DNA from: Vespula vulgaris
Lineage: Eukaryota; Arthropoda; Insecta; Hymenoptera; Vespidae
DNA length: 64,000 nt
Direction of reading: 5' to 3'
Assembly (NCBI RefSeq): GCF_905475345.1
Contig: NC_066588.1
Location: forward strand, 2,269,501-2,333,500
Position numbers and translations under genes: made by a program. The notes beneath the pieces are model-generated. The model made no database searches. It was not told where the DNA came from and worked only from the letters and a program-made list of their open reading frames with translations. Numbering within the stretch: position 1 is the first letter of the stretch; each line of letters opens with the position of its first letter. Below are positions 24,874-39,539 of the stretch, in pieces.

Positions 24874-27800
24874 TTTCGAAGTCCATTTACACCGAAGAGG
24901 AATTGAGAGGGCTCAGGAGAGCTCTTCGAGCAAAGGAAGAAAGGATGATCGAAAAGGAAGGAATAGAGTAGGATGGCAAGTAGGAAATTCATAAAGCGCT
25001 TCTTAAGCCAGAACTGCGGCGTCTTCTTCAGCGTGTCAGTCAGTGACCTTTCCACTTGCGATTTTTCCCGTTAGCATGGCTCGCTCTCTCGAGGATTCAA
25101 CCGAGCTTCTTTCGAGTCGGTCAATGCCAGAGAATAAGAGTTTAAAAAGCTTTTCTTATACGGTTAAAACGACAATGACGGATATCATATAGTTTTATTT
25201 TCTACGTATACATATATGTATATATATTATATATACACATGTATAAAGCGTTCCAACGAAAAGACCTTTCGAGTGATATGCCACTTGACCCCTATTGCCA
25301 TATATTTAAAATTTTTCAGATTCAGGGTTAGTCCGAACTGAACGAATTTATGATAAGGTCTAGTCCCCCTTGAAAATAAAATTGACTTGTCCCGGTATAT
25401 CTCCAAAACATCACTAGATTTCATAATAATCTGCTTGGACATTTTTCATATGTGTATATATATATGAATATACGGAATATCTCATTCTATTATACAATTG
25501 TATCATTCGAAATTTTTTGTTATTATTCGTTTCAATAATTCAATCGATTAAAATGTAACTCGCATTACGATTTATATGATCTCTTTTAATGTATTCATTA
25601 TCTAATTTGACGTTAACGTGTCCCCAATTTCATTTAGAAATCAGATTATTGGATTTTACCTATACCATTATAAGATATCCTTTGTCACGTCCGAATAATT
25701 CTTCCCCCATCGAGATGGTTTTGCTAACCGGATAAATTCTCCGTTCTCATCCTGCATCCTTTTGTCTTTCCTTCACGGTTGAAAACAGACCAAAGAGAAT
25801 TCGTAAGTTTGGTGATAATAATAGGGATATTTTGCGATAATTTTCGTCGCTGCATTGGAGAACTAAACGATGTTAAACCGAGGAAATTCAACTTCATATA
25901 CGCACACACATATACTCCAACCTTATATATATAAGTGTGTGTGTATATACATACGATACTCTACAATTTTCTCTAGGACTCTTAATTTGCGACATCTTTT
26001 TTCTTTACCTTTTTCGTTCTTTTAACCATTTTTTTCTCCTTGTGATAAATGTCAGACGAAGAGGACAAGTGCGCAGTTATCTTTTTCTTCTCTTTTTTTC
26101 TTTTCTTTTCTTTTTTACTTTTTTTTTCTTTCCTTTTTCTTCTTTTATTATTATTATTTTTTTTTCTTTGTTTAAGCGTCTTAAAGAAAAACTTGCGAGA
26201 CTAATCACTTCGTTCGTTCTTTTTTCTTTTTTTACCTCGTTTGCTTTTAAACGTAACATTTTAAATTGTCGCGAGCTACCGATTCTCGATTAATAGGTTT
26301 CCACTTTTTTTTTCCTTTTCTTTTTTCTTCTTTCCCTCTTTTTCTTTTCTTTTTTTTTTTACTTTTTCTTTTTTCTCCTTTTTTTCCTTTCTTCTTTTTC
26401 TTTCCTTATTTCTCTATCGCACTCTTTACTCTCGGAAGTTCTCCCTTTTAAAAGCATTTTCCCTTATTACATTGTTACCTTTGGATTTTCTTTTTTCTCA
26501 CCGTTCTTGTTCGGACAGTTCGACAAGCTTTCACGGCTGGAGAGTACAAACGACACTTAGCATTGGCGCTAATCGAAAAGCTGGACCGATAAACCGTGTT
26601 ACTCCCTCTCTTTCTGTCTCTCTATCTCTCTCTTTCTCTCTTTTTTTTTCTCTCTCTTTCTCTCTCATAAAGGAACAGATAGAGTACAGGCATGTCGCTA
26701 TTTGTAATTCTTTTTTAAAGAGCTGCTTTCCCACAGGGCTCGACTTTAATGCGACAAAGTCGATGTCGATATTTCGCATTTTTATAAGGTAAGCCTTCTA
26801 TGTGGTCGATCCTCGATACTTTACTTCAAACAACGAACGAACTAAGTATCGATTGGTTAAGCTTTTTTGCGGCTTTATCGAAGATAAAATCCCCTGTTTC
26901 TACGCATGTGAAAATACGACGATAATATTATTCAAAAAGTTTTCAAAACTTTTTAGATCGTTTATATTTCATCTTATAGCTTTTATCAAAATCGAGTTAG
27001 ACTTCTGCGTCGAGTTACGTAACGTTTGTTTCGAAAAATTTTTTTTCCGGATGATAGAATCGAATTTTAGTTGATATATGTATTTGTGTATACAAGAAGC
27101 ATAGATAGTATCTATCGATATATTTCATTTGTATCTTCGAAGGATTAAAAATCTTGATCGGAAACAAACGGATTGGTGATATTTCCTTTGCGATAAATCG
27201 GGGCTATGTGGAAAAGAGTATAAAAGGAAAAGAGGAAAGGGACGAGAGGGAGGAAAAAAAGGAGAAGAAGAAATGGGAAAGAGGAAAAAATTTAATAAAG
27301 AAGAGCCACTCAGCTGGAGTAAAAAGGAAGAAAAGAAAAGAAAGGGAAAGAAAAAAAAGGAAAGAAAAGGAAAGGAAAAAAAAAATTAGTATTCCTAAAG
27401 GAGTGGAAGGTTCGTATTTAATAGTACCATAGAAAACGACGGCGTTAATTAAAGGAGTAATTTTCATGCAAATCTTTGGGCTTTTTTCTTTTTTTTTTTT
27501 CTTTTTTTTCCATTTCTTTTTCTTTTTTTTTTCTTTTTGAAGCTACCGACTCCTTAACCCTTTGTTGCTTCTCTTCGGATAGTTGAGTAGGAGAAAGAGA
27601 AAGAGAAAGATAGAGAAAGGGAAAGGATGAGAGACAGACAGTGAAAGAAAATGAAAAAGAGAGAGGGAGAGAGAGAGAGAGAGAGAAGAAATAAGTAGAA
27701 GACGGAGTCAAGTCGTCGCGTCTCGAATACAGAGAAGAACGAGGATCGTCATTATTTTCACGAGGAGGAAAGGTTTACGACTGTCCATCAGGGTCTGAAA

Positions 27801-28426
27801 TTGCTCGGGGTGAATGTTTCCAAGTTTTACCGTGGAAAGGGAACTTTTCGTTCGAATATAATAATTTCCCGTTTAGAAACACGACAAGATTCGTCGTAGA
27901 ATCTCGTAAATAAAACACTTGGAATCTTTTTTCTTCTTTTATTTATTTATTTATTTATTTTTTTTTTTTTTTGATTATTTTTATTTCTATTTTTATTTTT
28001 TATTTTCCGCAATTAAAGAAGCAAGAGCAAGAAGATGATAAATTATCGGACCAGTTCAAGTATCCATCCTCTCGTTGATACGACCGCAATAATGACTATC
28101 GTTTCCTATCGTTCTTTTTTTTTTTCCTATTTCTTTTTTTTTCTCACGCGAATCCCCTGCTATGAGAGACTCGTAAGATTCATAAACGCGTGACTTCATT
28201 ACGTGTTAAAACCGACGAGGACGAAATTCTCGCTTATAGCGGAAAAACGAAAATCGAGAGAACACGAAGCTATTTTCGACAACTCATCGGGTTTTCGGCT
28301 TAGCGCGGTAGCGCGCGAGCGCACGTAACCGTCCCGCATATTATCCCGCAGGAATTTACGGATGTATTTACACGAGAATTATACGATTCACCTGTGGTAA
28401 CGTAAATTCCTGACTTATGTACATAC

Positions 28427-28468
<42 letters not shown>

Positions 28469-28816
28469 ATCTACGTTATCATACAAATTTTGAAAATCCA
28501 TAGAAAGTAAATCTATAGGATCCTGATCAAGTGGAATTCTTTTTTTCTTCTTCTTTTTCTACGAAGACAGATGCTTTCGAGTGTAAAATTACGTTAAATC
28601 AAATCACGTGACCCGGCGATCAGAACACCCTTCCCATATTATCGAATCGATCAATGAAATCTCGATTTATTGATCTCTATCTATCTATTCTATCCATCTC
28701 TATATTTCGATATTATCGAGTATGAAGCTTAAGCAGCAGCCTTTTCGACTTCCATTCAATCGCAAATCAATCAAGGCCTCTTTTCCTCTCAAGCAACTTT
28801 CCTTTTGACGTCAACT

Positions 28817-28884
<68 letters not shown>

Positions 28885-28896
28885 CTATATTTATCT

Positions 28897-28935
<39 letters not shown>

Positions 28936-31007
28936 CATACATACATATATATATACACATATATATATCCTATCTTTATATATATATATATATATACCTA
29001 TCTCTCTCTCTCTCTCTCGTTTGGTTCCTTTGAGAGGGACCAAAATAACGCGGCACAGGGGAAGAAGGAGAGCAGGATAATAAGGACCTATATCTACGAT
29101 CACATTCCACGACGAACTAGAGAGGATAATTCTAAAGCAGATTATTCCACAGAGGGGTGAAGAGGTAGGGCTAGGTGGGCAGGGAGGAGAGTTGGTTACA
29201 AAGCTACCACCACCGAGCGTAATTATCCACTGCGACGTTCCATGCTTGCTTTGTCGACTCTTAAACGGCACTTCTTTCGTTTTTCTGTTCTTCATTTCCT
29301 TTTTCTTCTTTTTCTTCTTCTTCTTCTTATTATTATTATTAACGTTCTTCTTATTAATATCCAGACGAAGCATATCGTTAGATATCAAAATCCTTAGGAA
29401 AATTACTACTGTCTGTGCGATACAAGAGACAAATTATTATATATACGTTATTATAATACGTATTTTCAATGATAATACATGACATGAAATTCCAATGAAA
29501 AAAGAAGAAGAGTATATATTAAAAAGAAATAAAAAAAATAAAAAAATAAAAAGTGATAGAACGAAAAAAAAAAAATCAAGAACGTACGCAATAAAGGGAC
29601 AAAATATGGGACCTTTTATATATGCTTATTATAATAGGTATTACCGAGGAAAATGTACGGGATGAAATTAAAATTGGAAGAAGGAAAAAAGAATGGAAAA
29701 ATAAAAAAAGACGAGAGGAGGAGGAGGAGAAAAACTAAAAACGAAGAAAAAATTGAGTGGAATGAAAATTAGAAGAGAAAATATATGAGAAGGGAGAAAG
29801 AAATGGGAGAAGAAACGGGAAAGGAAGAAAGAGGGGAAGAAAAAAGACAATGCGGTAGGAATAATAATTGAAAAAAAAAAAAATTGAAATTACGGGTTAT
29901 AACCAAAGATATATAAGAAACGATCGTATTTCGTGGACGAAGGCAAATCGTTATCTTTGTCTATATCTCGAGAGGGAAAGGAATTTCTCTCGTTAGAATG
30001 ACGTAACTCTTCGAAGGGCTTAGACCGAGAAGTTTCTCGTTTTAATTCTTCCTTTTTCGCTTTCAACCGTCAAAGCACGGTCATCTCTGGAGAGGTTGAT
30101 AAGAAGCAAAGAGGGATGATACCAAAGCAGAGGGGAGTAGTAGAGAAGAGGGATTGCTTGAGAAAGAGGAGGAGGAAGAAGAAGAGGGCTTACGATACAC
30201 GTCGAAACGAGTTCGACGCGAACGACGACGACGACCCTTTTCCTTCCGATTCCCTCTCGCAAAAGGGTAACTTTTTGACTGTATGTCGAGAGGTCACACG
30301 CGACCTCCGGAACTCTTGAGATTCCCTCGAGTCCTTAGTGCCCTTCCTACACTCTGCCAATCCGCTCGTTTCCCGACTAGTCCTTTTCTAGAGACCCTAC
30401 TCTTCATTCTCTCTCTTTTTTCTCTTTACTTTTTTCCTCTTCTCTCTCTCTCTTTCTCTTTTTTTATCTATCTATCTATCTATCTCCTTTCGATCGTTCT
30501 TTCCTTCTTTCTAACTTTGTTTCCTTGTCGTCCGATACATGCATACAAAATAAATATATATGTACGTATGTATGTACGTATCAGACGTTTCTAGAGCTAC
30601 GTGACGGTCGACTCCTATAAGATTTTCAGAAGATAGTCGCAACGCAAGTAGTTTCTTAGTTTTCAAGATTTCACTCGGTTGATTTTCACCAAGATATATA
30701 AAAAAAAAAAGAAAGAAAAAAAAATACAAGGAGATCTAAAAAAGAAAAGAAAGAAATTCGTCGCTCGTATCGATTGTCTCGCTCGTAATAATCAATGTAA
30801 TAATCATGATAAAAAAGAAACGCGCGTGTAAACGAGTGAAAGAGCGTATTAGTAGTATGTAAGAAGATAAGATAATCCAAATATTATAATAATATTCGCT
30901 ATCTCGTTTGTTGGCCGCGCCGTTGCAACCGCACAAAGCCGAACACGCTTCTGTTCTTTGAAAAATGTACCTCTTAAATATTATACGCATACGAGACCGG
31001 TGTTGAG

Positions 31008-31039
<32 letters not shown>

Positions 31040-31757
31040 TTTTCTCTCTTCCTCTCTCTTATCCTCTATGACGATGTTTCAAGAAGGTGAGATAGAGGCG
31101 GAAGCAAGATGAGCAACCCCAAGGAATAGGAATTTTCCTTCATGAATAATTCCCAATATCCCTTCGTGCATTCGTTTCTCCCGAAGGGGTAGAATGCGTT
31201 TTTGAAATCTACGAACGAACGAACGAACGAACGAACGAACGAACGAACGAACGAACGAAGGAACGAACGAACGAATCGTGGAAGAGAACCACCTTCGGGT
31301 ATGGCAAAGCCATGCCAACGACGTTGATCATCCATTTTCTGTCCTTTCCACCTGCCTTAGTCCCTACTACTACTACTACTGCTACTATTGCTACTACTTC
31401 CTACCCACCCTCTTTCTCTTTCTCTATCTCTTTCTCCCATATGTAGTATAACGTTGGTATTCTCATCAAGATTCGGCTCGCATAGGTACCTGTCCCGCGA
31501 GGGTCCCCGGGAAAGTGCAAATGGCCCTTAAGGACTTTCCTTAGCAACGTACTGTAACCCATGCACGAAGCTTCTACCACGGAAGAGATTATCCGCGCTT
31601 TTCTCGAGTTCGATACTTCCGTATAAAGGGATCCTTTCGAAAAAGGAGAAAGGGGAGAATAATAAAGGAATAGAATTCAATCTCTCTCTCTCTCTCTCTC
31701 TTTCTCTCTATTTATCTATCTATCTCTTTCTCACTCTATTTCTCTTTTTCTTAGCTT

Positions 31758-31851
<94 letters not shown>

Positions 31852-33852
31852 TCTCTCTTTCTCTATCTATCTAACTCTGTCTATCTCATTTTCCCCTTTT
31901 CATTTATAGAATCGAGAGACACGCCAGACGCATTTCGATCAGCAAACCTTTCGTCGTAGTTTCGAATAGTACCTTAGTATAAGAATTCAAGATCGATTAG
32001 ATCGAGGGCAAGTAATCTCGCTGGATGGACCAAAGTTCGCGAATTCGTCGTTACTCCGAAACGAATTCACTTTGGGACACCGAGAATTCTTTCTACTCTG
32101 GGATAAACTTTTATTTCCTTCGTCTTCTCTTTCTCTCTTTCTCTCCTTCTCTCCGTTCCTATTCACCTTCGAATTTTCTTAGACGAACGTAGAGAAAGTG
32201 TCGCCGAGTTGCGGTTGCATTTTCTCTTAGGGGAGAAGAATTTACGATCTATAAAAATGGGAATTTAGAACGGTAGGTTTAGAGTTCGTATCGGAGACGA
32301 GTCACAAGAGATTTTACATATCACCGTTCTAGCATTGAACGAATTGTGAAATTTTGATTTCACCCTGTAGATATTCGCTTTTATGAATTCAACGGAACAG
32401 AACTGTGCATTTGTTAAATCTTAATGTAAAGTAGTACCTTTACATATAGAGTACATATCTCTATAAGGACAGACGGAGAAAGAAAGAGAGAGAGAAATTT
32501 TCTAGTCGAGGTACATTATGATTTATCTTACGGAAAGTACGTTCATTTTTAAATAACTCTAAGCGGAAACCGCAACGCGAACCATGGAACCGCTTCATAA
32601 ATATCGAATCGAAAGGTATTCCTGTACAGGAAACGAGTCTATGCTGCTGTCCGGATTTTTGTCCGCGTAGCATTAACGGGATGGACGGATTTCTGGCAGA
32701 CTGCCACAAGCGCCATTAATCCAACACGCGTGTACTCGAGATTCACACGTACGTACCGAATCTGAGTATGTCTTTCTTGTACACGTACCTACAACTTGAG
32801 CCTCAAATGGATGAGCTTTAACTCCCCATTCACCTGGCAACTTCGCACAACGTGAAACGTTACCAGCTGCTCGACGGATCTCTCTGTTATCGAGAGAATT
32901 CATAGTGGAGAGAGAGAGAGAGAGAGAAAGAAAAAGAGAAAGAGATGATAGTAAGGGTATCTCTAAACAACATCCTTATCGATGATTTTTACAATTTGTG
33001 AAAGAAAATTCATTCGAGTATTACGAACCGGAAATGAAGAAAAACATTACAACGACGAAAAGTAGAAATAGGGTGAAAGGGGGGCAAGGGAGAATATAAA
33101 AATTCGTGGTTTTCTGTCAAATGATGCTACAAATTAGTGTTGAAGCATTGGCAGCAACAAAAGCGAGAGCATTAGCAGCCAGTACTAGCAGGAACGGCGA
33201 GCACCATACCATCGTCGCGTAGTTAATGAGATTCGACATAGATGAAAGGGCCCCGAACGAACGTTGAATTAATGGAATTGTCGAGTCTACGTGAGAGAGC
33301 GAGAGAGAGAGAGAGAGAGAGATGAGGCTCCATCGATCCCCCGTGGAAACGATGACCTGGTTCCATCGTTCGAACGTAGATAGGTACCTACCTATCGAAG
33401 AGAGGACGACCGTTCATGGCATAGGTGATAGCCTAGGTGGTTTGGTCGTCACTATAGGTGACGATGTAAGTGTCCGATACTTGGCTTTTCCTTCGTTACG
33501 TACGATCGATCGAACGGGACAAAACTTTTCTTCTCCTACTTCTTCTTTTTCTTCTTTTTCTTCTTCTTCTTTTTCACCGTATCCCAAACGAATGGATAAA
33601 GAAAGTCAAGATGAACGTTCCATACCGTAAAGAACAATAAATCTTTCGATGAGGGATAAATGATAAAAATCAATTTGAAAAGGATTCGCAGTATCGTCCA
33701 GTTTAATCCTAGTCCTTAAGCGATTTAATGAAATCGTTTAAGGTTGACTACTACTACTAACCCAACCTTCGCTTTTTTACTGACTACTACTATTACAACT
33801 ACTGCTGCTGCTATTACTACTTCTACTACTACTTCTACTTCTACTATTACTA

Positions 33853-33886
<34 letters not shown>

Positions 33887-35471
33887 GAATCACGGATTAA
33901 TGAAATCGTCCTGAAGCTCTACCCTTTAGCCTAGCCCTCTATCTTTCCACTCGGAATTGGCAAACTTGTTCGCGACGTTGTATCGTTCTCCAGTTGAAGA
34001 TAGGCACGCGTAACCACGATCCCCCAAATGGAGAAAGTTTCCTGCTCGAAAGGGCGGCTCTCGTTATCGTTGACCGCTGACCCCCTCCCTCCCCCTTCAC
34101 TCAACCCACCTCACTCCTCACCCACTCCCACCACATCCAACCTTCCATCCAGAACCTCGCTCGTTCTTCCTGAGTCCATCGAAAAGGCTCAACCTTGGTA
34201 ACCACTGAAGGGAGGAAACCGGCTTAACCTTCCTCTTCTCTCCTTTTGCTTTTTTAACTTTTCGAGGGTCGCTACGTGAGCTATGCCACCGTGGAGAAAC
34301 GTTTCCATCTCGTTTTCTCTTTTCTTTCTCTTTCTCTTTCTCTTTTTCTCTCTCTTTCTCTCTCATTCCAGTTTTCTCGATGATACGATGCCAAATAGGA
34401 AGGCGTTTTGTAAACGGTTTATCTCTGAGTTCGATAAAGTTTAGCTTCGCTGAGACATTTGGCACGCGACGTGGACCGAAGAAGAAGAAGAAGAAGAAGA
34501 AGAGGGATAGAAGAGGGGAGGAGAATATTACCGTCGTTGAAGATGATAAAGTCTGGGATTGTTAGCGAGCAACTTCGAAAACTACGCTTTTAAAATAAGC
34601 GGTACGCTTTTGTATAAAGAGAAAAAAAAGATCTCTCAAGACTTTCATGCCTCTTTCTTTCTACCCTATCTTATCAAACTTTGTTATATCTCTCTCGGTT
34701 GTTTTTTCTTTTTTTCTTTTTTTTTTTTTTTTACCTTTTTGTCTTTCTTTCTTCTTCCCCCTTTTTTTTATTTTTATTTGTTTTGTTTTATTTTATTTTG
34801 TTTTATATTTCTTTTTTTTTCTATTTTCTTTTTTTTAACTGCGGCTTTTAATTTACCGAATATGAACTGGTTTTCGAGAATGCGCAACGCGCGTTACGCA
34901 GGTACACGTTTTTACGTGAAAAAATTGTTAACATGAATTTGAAAAATTAAAAGCGATCTTTTTCATTATTAAATTTCATTTCACAACGAGAGTACTCGGT
35001 TTTCCTATTATTCAGGTAGAACGAAGTTTCTCGATGTAAATCATTAAAAATCATAACTCTCGAAAGTATTAAAAATTACTTGGAAAAATTAATGATAAAA
35101 CATTTTCTATCCTCGTAAAAGTAATTATCTTAATGACTCCTAAAGAAGAAAAAGAGAAAAGAAAAGAAAAGCAAAGCAAAGCAAAGCAAAGCAAAAGAAA
35201 ATACGTAGGTACCTAGCTAAGACGTAAAGACGATTTACGATTTGCTTGACGTAAGAAATAACGTCAGAGATGTCGTTCCTGGATAAGAATGTTAATTCGT
35301 AGGCAAGAGTTGGTCGTTCGAGCGTTCGTTAATTAAATTTACCTAGGGCTCTCTTCGTCCGTTCTCCCGCTGTGCACCAAAATGGCCTAGAGTCTCGTAA
35401 ATTTTACGAAATTTTTCCCTTCCTCCTTCTTTAATTCCAGCTTCTCTCAGCACGCGACTGAACTATATTAA

Positions 35472-35517
<46 letters not shown>

Positions 35518-36032
35518 GGAAAAGATTTTATAAATTATAAAATTATTAAAATCCGTATCCTGAAATAACTCCTTCAGTCCTACGTTCAACGCACTTTTCA
35601 TTCACCAATTCACCATAGAGAAGAGACATTCTCTGAGAGAGTATTTGTATATCTAACCTTAGAGAATATGTAGTATTACGTATGTATTATGTAAACATTT
35701 AGAACACTATTCCCATTGGAGCGATAATAGTAGGTACCTAATGTTTGCGTTACGGACAATAACAATTTGAAGGGAAATCAGAAAGCATGAATAGTCTGTG
35801 TAGGACACGCTCACGTGCCAGTAACGCAATTGTCGATTTCCCAGTCTAGGAACGTGGCTTCTCTGTAACGATGGACATCCATCGATTACACCCATCCGTA
35901 GGCATGGAAAGGGATGAAGAGGAGGAAGAGGAGAGGGAGAGGGAGGAGGAGGAGGCCCGTAGGGCTCTACGTTCACAGGAGACTGCCTTCTCCGAAGCTT
36001 TGGAAGCTTGCTTCGTTGTTTGCTGCTTCGGT

Positions 36033-36064
<32 letters not shown>

Positions 36065-37355
36065 TCTGGTCTGGTCTGGTCTGGCCTGGCCTGGCATGAC
36101 CTGGCCTGGCATGGCATGGCCTGGCCTGGGATGGCCTGGCATGCCCTGGCATGGCCTGGCATGGTCTGCCTGCCGGTTTCATACCAGCATTACGTGATTT
36201 GCATGGAGCTCGACGAACGTGCGACGGCTCGCTCGCATTGCGTCGCGTTATCCGACGATAACGTTGGAAATGGCAATGGTATAAGGAGATAGAGAGAAAG
36301 ATAGATAGATGGATAGATAGATAGATAGATAGATAGACAAAGAGAGAGAGAGAGAGAGAGAGAGAGTAAGAGAGTTACATGGAACTCGACAAGACCTTGG
36401 CCGATTAATGGAACGACAAACTTGATGGAATTGGTAAACTTGGCCATGAGCTATAGCAGCTACGTCCTATTGTGGGCATCGAACTTGAATCGGAAGTGGA
36501 CTAAACTGTTCCAACCGGCATCGTTTGTTGTTCGCTAGGAACTTTCCTTCCAATACCTACGAAGATAAAATAGTTAGTAGTTCGACGTTCGAACAGGAAA
36601 GAGCTACGAATAAAAATGTTGAATCTCGCTGAAGTTAACATTACGTATGTATGTATGTGCATCATATGTACTTTTCTCTATTATGTATATATATATACCT
36701 ACCTACGTAGTAAAACGAATTCTCTTGAGACTTTACTCTATTGTCTCTCATTTTCTCTTTCTTTTTGTATGGTATATATGTATATATATGTGTGTGTGTA
36801 TATACATATATATATATATATGTATGTAAGTACGTACGTATGTATGTATATATATGTATATATATGATCCAGGGATCTTTCTCAAGGGATCTTTCTCGAT
36901 AGCTAAAATCCACAATCCACGTCACGTAACATCTCGTAACGACCGTAAACGTATTAACATGCGTAGGATCGGGCTAAAGGGTAGCCGGAAGGTATTAAAA
37001 ACGTGAGATGTTTATCTTTTCAATGTGACAGACGAAATGAGTGGGCGAGGAGACTCGGAGATTTTAGTTCTAGATCGAACAAGGATGCATCGTTTATTCG
37101 AGAATGAGAGAAAGAGAGAAATGAGAGAAATGAGAGAAAGAGAAAGAAGATAGAATGAGACAAATAAAAATGAGTTGCCACCTTTGAAAAAGTCCTTGGC
37201 CTCTTAACGAAAGAACGCTTCTCTAATTCTACGGATTGTAGGCAGGAACGTTAAAGAATACTTTTCTTTCTTTCTTTTATTTTTTTTTTCATTTGTCATT
37301 TTTCATCGTTTAAATACGGGGGTGGTAATCCATCGGATCGAGCAACGTTTTTCAA

Positions 37356-37400
<45 letters not shown>

Positions 37401-37508
37401 AATAGACAAAGAAGAAAAATCTCACCCGGATATCGCATAGTTTTATAGTCGACGTTTTTTTTTCTTCTCTCTCTTTTCTCTCTCTTCCTTTTTTTACTTT
37501 CTTTCTTC

Positions 37509-37555
<47 letters not shown>

Positions 37556-38062
37556 TGTTTTTTTTGTTCTTTTTCTTTCCTGTTTTTTTGTCTCCCCTTT
37601 TTCTCTCTTTTTGATAGATTGCATAGCAAACAATGCTCAACACAAGTAACGCCCGTTCGTAGGTGAATGTGGCATTCATCTCCATTGTCAGGAAGCGAAC
37701 ATCCTGCTGTAGCTACGTTGGTTGCTGCCGTACCAGTTTCTGCCGGGACTAGCTAGCTACCTTCCTTGCTTCCTTGCTTGCTTGCTTACTTGCTTCCCTG
37801 CCTGCTCGCTCGCTCGCTCGCTTGCTTGCTTGCTCGTTTGCTTGCTTGCTCGCTTACTTGCTTGCCTGCTGCCTGCCTGCCTGCCTGCCTCCCTGTCTGC
37901 TTGTTTGCCTGCTTACTCTATAACTCTACCGAAATAGAGTATGCAAGCTAATCTTGAACACAAAAGATAGGAAATGAAAATGGAAGAAAGTCCTTTAATC
38001 CTAGTAGGTATATTCGTGTGTGTGTGTGTGTGTGTGCATATATTTGTATATACATATACATA

Positions 38063-38112
<50 letters not shown>

Positions 38113-38257
38113 TGTTCATTTTGGAGGATCTATATGTCATCATATGAGAACCATTTATTTAGGAATTACGTATGTGTGATAAGTTAGTGTTAGTTGCAAA
38201 TGTTAATATTAATTTTTTGAACGATCTCGTTGACGTTTTGACAAATGATCGTATTTT

Positions 38258-38310
<53 letters not shown>

Positions 38311-39456
38311 TTTTTTTTTATAGAGAAGACTATAAAACGATAGTATTTTATCTGTTTCCTCATACGACATGACTTTACGATAGGAAGAACGTATGAAATA
38401 TTGACGTAGATAACTATGCCAGTGGTCTCTGGTGTACGATGGGAACTTCATCCACTTTCAAAGTCGTTTATCCTGAAAGAGAGAGAAAGAGAAAGAGTGG
38501 GAAGGGATAGGGGAAGAAGAGTAAAGTCGTGCGAGTTACGCTTTACTCTTCGTACTTTTTAACTTGCAATAAGCGCCACGTAAATCGCGAGAACACTTCA
38601 CGCCTAAGAATACTCTTGGGTATTTCGAACTAGTGTCTACGTTTACGCGTGCGTTAGAAAAAAAAGAAAAGAAAAAAAAAATGAAAAAAAAAATAAAAAA
38701 TAAAAACCTTTAATACATATATATTATTTATATTCTCGGCGTTGTCGTCATCAGGACGAATGTCCTTTAATAAATTTTCATGTTTATGGGTTGCGTTTAA
38801 AAGAAAAGAAAAAAAAAAAAAGGAAGAAAATAAAACCGAAGCTCGATCACGAAGCAAAACTCGAAAATCAACGTGGAGATCGTAATCATAAATAAAATCT
38901 CGCGTACCGTGGATATAGCTGGAACGTACGATTTTTATCCTTCTGTAAAAAGAGAATGAAAAAAAAAAGATAAATAAATAAATAAATAAATAAATATATA
39001 TATAAATAAAAAAAGAATTTTTTCCTCGGTCCTTCTCTAACGAATACGTGACGGTGTTCAGTTCGATAAAGATTGCACGAATACGAGCATCGGCCAGAAT
39101 CGTTCGTCGTTTTATAAATATTTACTAGACGATTGGTTGCTTCTCGATGTTAAAAAAAAAAATAATAATAATAATAATAATAATTCCTGATACGAACGAT
39201 TCCGATCTAATATAGCATCCTGCGAATTTGGATCTATGCAAATAACGACGATCTGTTCGTTTTTATAATAAAATTCAACCGCGAACGTTATTCGTTCGTT
39301 CATTCGTTCAGTAGGAGAGGATGATTCGAAAGATGTGTAAAAAAAAAAAAATGGAAGAGAAAAATATTTTCGATGCTGTCGTGTAACACGCGATACCTAC
39401 ATTTATTTCGAGAAAATGAAAAATGATCTTTTTTCTTTTATGTATTTATTTATATT

Positions 39457-39539
<83 letters not shown>

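Noticed and set aside
32461..32903. Two minus-strand frames (82 and 76 codons) in a repeat-poor island
   Set aside because: No recognisable domain and no splice signals joining them. More likely ordinary unique intronic sequence.
35707..36292. Long overlapping frames rich in Ala/Arg/Pro/Gln or Trp/Ser/Gly on both strands
   Set aside because: They are translations of the CTGGY pentanucleotide array, whose five-base unit has no stop in any frame.
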